Assembly: GCA_013696525.1 (NCBI GenBank)
Contig: JACCYK010000668.1
Location: 1 to 7,605, forward strand
Direction: 5' to 3'
Source: Chloroflexia bacterium
GTDB taxonomy: Bacteria > Chloroflexota > Chloroflexia > Thermomicrobiales > UBA6265
DNA: 7,605 bases
The translations under genes were made by a program, and so were the position numbers. The notes under the pieces were generated by a model. It was not told where the DNA came from, ran no database searches, and saw only the letters and a program-made list of their open reading frames with translations. Positions 6,002 to 7,605 of this stretch are shown here, piece after piece (position 1 is the first letter of the stretch; every line of letters begins with the position of its first letter).

Positions 6002-6080
6002 AAGGACGGAACGTGCGATACGCGAAACTGGATACGATTAAAATGAGATTAACCTCGCTTATAGAATGTGGATCGTATTC

Positions 6081-6128
6081 AGTCCCGAAGGGACTTTCCG
6101 GTGCTCAGCGCGGAATTCATTCCAGCGC
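6081..6128 (-). repeat. Two-hairpin repeat unit, copy 2 (inverted)
   Basis: On the plus strand hairpin 2 comes first: AGTCCC (6081-6086), loop GAA, GGGACT (6090-6095). Hairpin 1 follows: GCGC (6108-6111), GGAAT (6112-6116), loop TC, ATTCC (6119-6123), bulged A, GCGC (6125-6128). Relative to copy 1 the hairpin-2 closing pair has changed from T-A to C-G, a compensatory substitution. As a convergent-gene spacer it could also end transcription of either neighbour. Confidence 0.75.
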
Positions 6129-6174
6129 ACCGCCCGCGCGGCGATCGCGCTGGACAACGGTCTCGAGCATCGTT

Positions 6175-7050
6175 CTACGTCGGCACTGACCCGGCGCTCG
6201 ACCATGCCCGGCTCATCTCGTCGAGCAGTTGGGCGACGCTCGCCTTTGAGTACGAGGTCCACTGGGCGCCCTCGGAGCGCAGCAGCCGTTCGCCGATCCG
6301 GACCATGTTGGGATAGTCGTACAGGGTGCTCGCGTTCTGGCTCGCCAGCGGCTCGGCCAGCGCGGCTGCCGCCGGCCGCACCACGCTGAGCGCTTTGCCG
6401 CCCGATGCCACGATTGATTCGTAGGGGATGATCGCCTCGGGGGGAAGATAGCGGTGGTATTGCTCGTGATACCACCCGAGCAGGAAAATCTGCCGGTCCA
6501 GGTCATCCGTGAACGTCGCCAACCGCTCCTTCAGCCTCGCGTCGATCCGTTCGGCGGCGGGGGCGCCGCCCAGTTGGACGGGGATCGCGACGGTGGACCA
6601 GGAGGCCAGGGTGGCCAACGGGTTGCGGATGATGGCGTAGACCGGGAACCGGCGGACCAGCGTCGCCAGGGTGGCGGCGAAGGCGGCGTTGTGCTTGATG
6701 ACCAGGCTGAACTCGGGAGAGAGCGGCTTGGACACGGCAATCTCACCGCGGGAGACGACGCTGCGGCGGAGCCGGTCGGTCGAGCGCGTCGTCTCAATCG
6801 GGTTATCCGGAACTTTGCCGCCGGCGTTCTTCGAGATCGCCACGCCGCGGGCGAGGATCGCATGGCGCTGCTCATCGCAAAACCGCTCAATCGCATCGGC
6901 GATCTGGTCGTGGCTGGCGAGCGAGGCAAACGCTTTCACGTTCATCGGTTCGTGGAGGGCGACCGTCTCCGGCAGCTTGTTGAGCAAATGACAGGTCAGC
7001 GTCGTCCCCGAGCGCGGCGTGCCGCTGACTAATACGTTGTTGCCGGCCAT
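6175..7050 (-). CDS. PAPS-dependent sulfotransferase family protein
   Basis: This 291-aa P-loop protein should transfer sulfate from 3'-phosphoadenylyl sulfate to an acceptor hydroxyl or amine. Residues 6-18 (VLVSGTPRSGTTL) form a beta strand and the 5'-phosphosulfate loop. IIRNPLATLASW (140-151) supplies the 3'-phosphate site, with Arg142 and Ser150 eight residues apart as in classical sulfotransferases. HEPMN (33-37) follows the first helix. Length fits bacterial members of the family, and no signal peptide or membrane helix is seen, so it is cytoplasmic. The start is taken as ATG 7050 with weak GGGG upstream; the adjacent TTG at 7053 is possible. The stop is TAG. The methyltransferase gene ends 25 bp upstream on the same strand, suggesting one operon. 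Acceptor unknown; a lipid, glycan or secondary metabolite is plausible. Confidence 0.82.
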   Translation of the reverse strand: MAGNNVLVSGTPRSGTTLTCHLLNKLPETVALHEPMNVKAFASLASHDQIADAIERFCDEQRHAILARGVAISKNAGGKVPDNPIETTRSTDRLRRSVVSRGEIAVSKPLSPEFSLVIKHNAAFAATLATLVRRFPVYAIIRNPLATLASWSTVAIPVQLGGAPAAERIDARLKERLATFTDDLDRQIFLLGWYHEQYHRYLPPEAIIPYESIVASGGKALSVVRPAAAALAEPLASQNASTLYDYPNMVRIGERLLRSEGAQWTSYSKASVAQLLDEMSRAWSSAGSVPT

Positions 7051-7075
7051 CAATCAACCCCGCGGCCACCGGTGA

Positions 7076-7605
7076 CTACTCAACCGACATCACCGGTAGC
7101 TTGTCGACCCGGAAGACACTCGTGCCCCGGAACCGTCCAACCTTTGACACTTGCCCGGCATCCAGTTGCGACAAGGTGGACGAGAGTGGCTCATGATAGG
7201 CGGTCAACTTTGGCGCCTTTCCGCGCCCATGGCTTGAATCGAAGCCATTGATGATGGCGACCCGCCGCGTCACGTTCATCAGCTCCTGGACGAACCTCTG
7301 GTAGGTTTCCTCGTCGTGCTGATATGCGAGCACATCGAAGCAGATGACGAGATCAGCGTCCAGCCCTCCACCGGGGGCAAGGGCCAGGAAGTCGCCTTCG
7401 ATGAATGTCCAATCCGGTCGCAACTGCCGGTTTCGCTTGAGGATCGAAGGCGAGAGATCAATTCCGGTGTACTTGCCCGAGAATGAGAATTCCCCGACAA
7501 CCTCCACGCTGCCACAGCCCACGTCCAAGATCGACCGGGGCTCGATGACATCAATCAGCAGGCGACCGAGCAACTCTCGCTTGCGCTCGAGATAGCCGCC
7601 GCGGG
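7076..7605 (-). CDS. Class I SAM-dependent methyltransferase (N-terminus outside window)
   Basis: The visible 175 codons begin in frame at the window edge (RGGYLERKRELLGRLLIDV) and run to TAG (7078-7076). The sequence before the internal TTG at 7573 is clearly coding, so the start lies beyond 7605. Motif I is SILDVGCGS; the second strand ends in the acidic YTGIDLSPS that binds the SAM ribose; FIEGDFLAL and ADLVICFDVLAY, followed by an HDEE segment, match motifs II-IV of the Rossmann fold. The C-terminal part (GRFRGTSVFRVDKLPV) is a beta-rich finish. Small-molecule or glycan methylation is likely from the fold; the substrate cannot be read. It is probably transcribed together with the downstream sulfotransferase. 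Confidence 0.82.
   Translation of the reverse strand, partial: RGGYLERKRELLGRLLIDVIEPRSILDVGCGSVEVVGEFSFSGKYTGIDLSPSILKRNRQLRPDWTFIEGDFLALAPGGGLDADLVICFDVLAYQHDEETYQRFVQELMNVTRRVAIINGFDSSHGRGKAPKLTAYHEPLSSTLSQLDAGQVSKVGRFRGTSVFRVDKLPVMSVE

Larger units (their letters stand above)
5896..6174. other. 279-bp convergent intergenic region
   Basis: This lies between the ABC gene (plus) and the sulfotransferase gene (minus), which converge. It has no supported protein gene; short open frames through it only reflect the repeat. It contains the two inverted 48-bp units. Between them is a 79-bp centre whose inner part (about 6029-6075) is clearly AT-richer than the rest of the window, with ATACGAT (6032-6038) and ATCGTAT (6072-6078) as a further inverted repeat. 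Confidence 0.7.

Noticed and set aside
5896..6041. Peptide similarity RWNKFRAEH / RWNEFRAEH encoded in both repeat copies, suggesting a protein family
   Set aside because: The similarity follows from the repeated hairpin DNA; the frames have no start or ribosome site and differ in context, so the signal is non-coding.
6029..6075. Promoter in the AT-rich centre between the inverted repeats
   Set aside because: TATAGA (6060-6065) resembles a -10 box, but no acceptable -35 lies 16-18 bp away on either strand, and no gene follows in a suitable orientation.
1..7605. CRISPR array accompanying cas6
   Set aside because: I looked for regularly spaced 25-40 bp direct repeats and saw none; the only repeat pair is inverted and not periodic.

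Overview
This is a GC-rich bacterial window with strong G/C preference at third codon positions. GTG and TTG starts are used next to good Shine-Dalgarno sequences. The gene styles (a stand-alone RAMP-type Cas6, a QacA-like efflux permease, an ABC exporter with an insert in its nucleotide-binding domain, a PAPS-type sulfotransferase) would fit a Chloroflexota/Thermomicrobia-like or similar high-GC organism. That placement is inference; no rRNA or other phylogenetic marker is present.

Layout, left to right. (i) The last 28 codons of an unidentified plus-strand gene end at 87, followed by a perfect 13-bp terminator-like hairpin (107-137). (ii) Two small divergent genes follow: a 75-aa two-helix membrane protein (minus) and an 80-aa charged helical protein (plus). 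Their shared 210-bp upstream region holds two sequences resembling sigma-54 -24/-12 promoters, one per direction. (iii) A cas6 gene on the minus strand overlaps the end of the 80-aa gene tail to tail by 38 bp. No CRISPR array or other cas gene is visible. (iv) A 517-bp divergent region separates cas6 from the efflux genes. It contains a LexA/SOS-box-like palindrome and, just before the efflux gene, a possible short leader ORF with a hairpin. (v) Two plus-strand exporters follow: a 525-aa DHA2/QacA-type MFS permease and a 641-aa ABC half-transporter. A 132-bp gap with two strong dyads, one with about 22 paired bases, lies between them. (vi) The convergent gap 5896-6174 holds two 48-bp copies of a two-hairpin repeat facing each other. 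(vii) Two minus-strand genes, a methyltransferase (5' end beyond the window) then a sulfotransferase, form a likely operon.

How the parts may work together: the MFS and ABC exporters probably form a drug or toxic-compound efflux module with regulation in the intergenic dyads. The methyltransferase and sulfotransferase probably modify a small molecule or surface glycan. Cas6 would process CRISPR RNA made from arrays elsewhere in the genome. The most novel-looking item is the inverted pair of structured repeats at 5954-6128: every difference between the copies falls in a loop, in a linker, or is a compensatory base-pair change.
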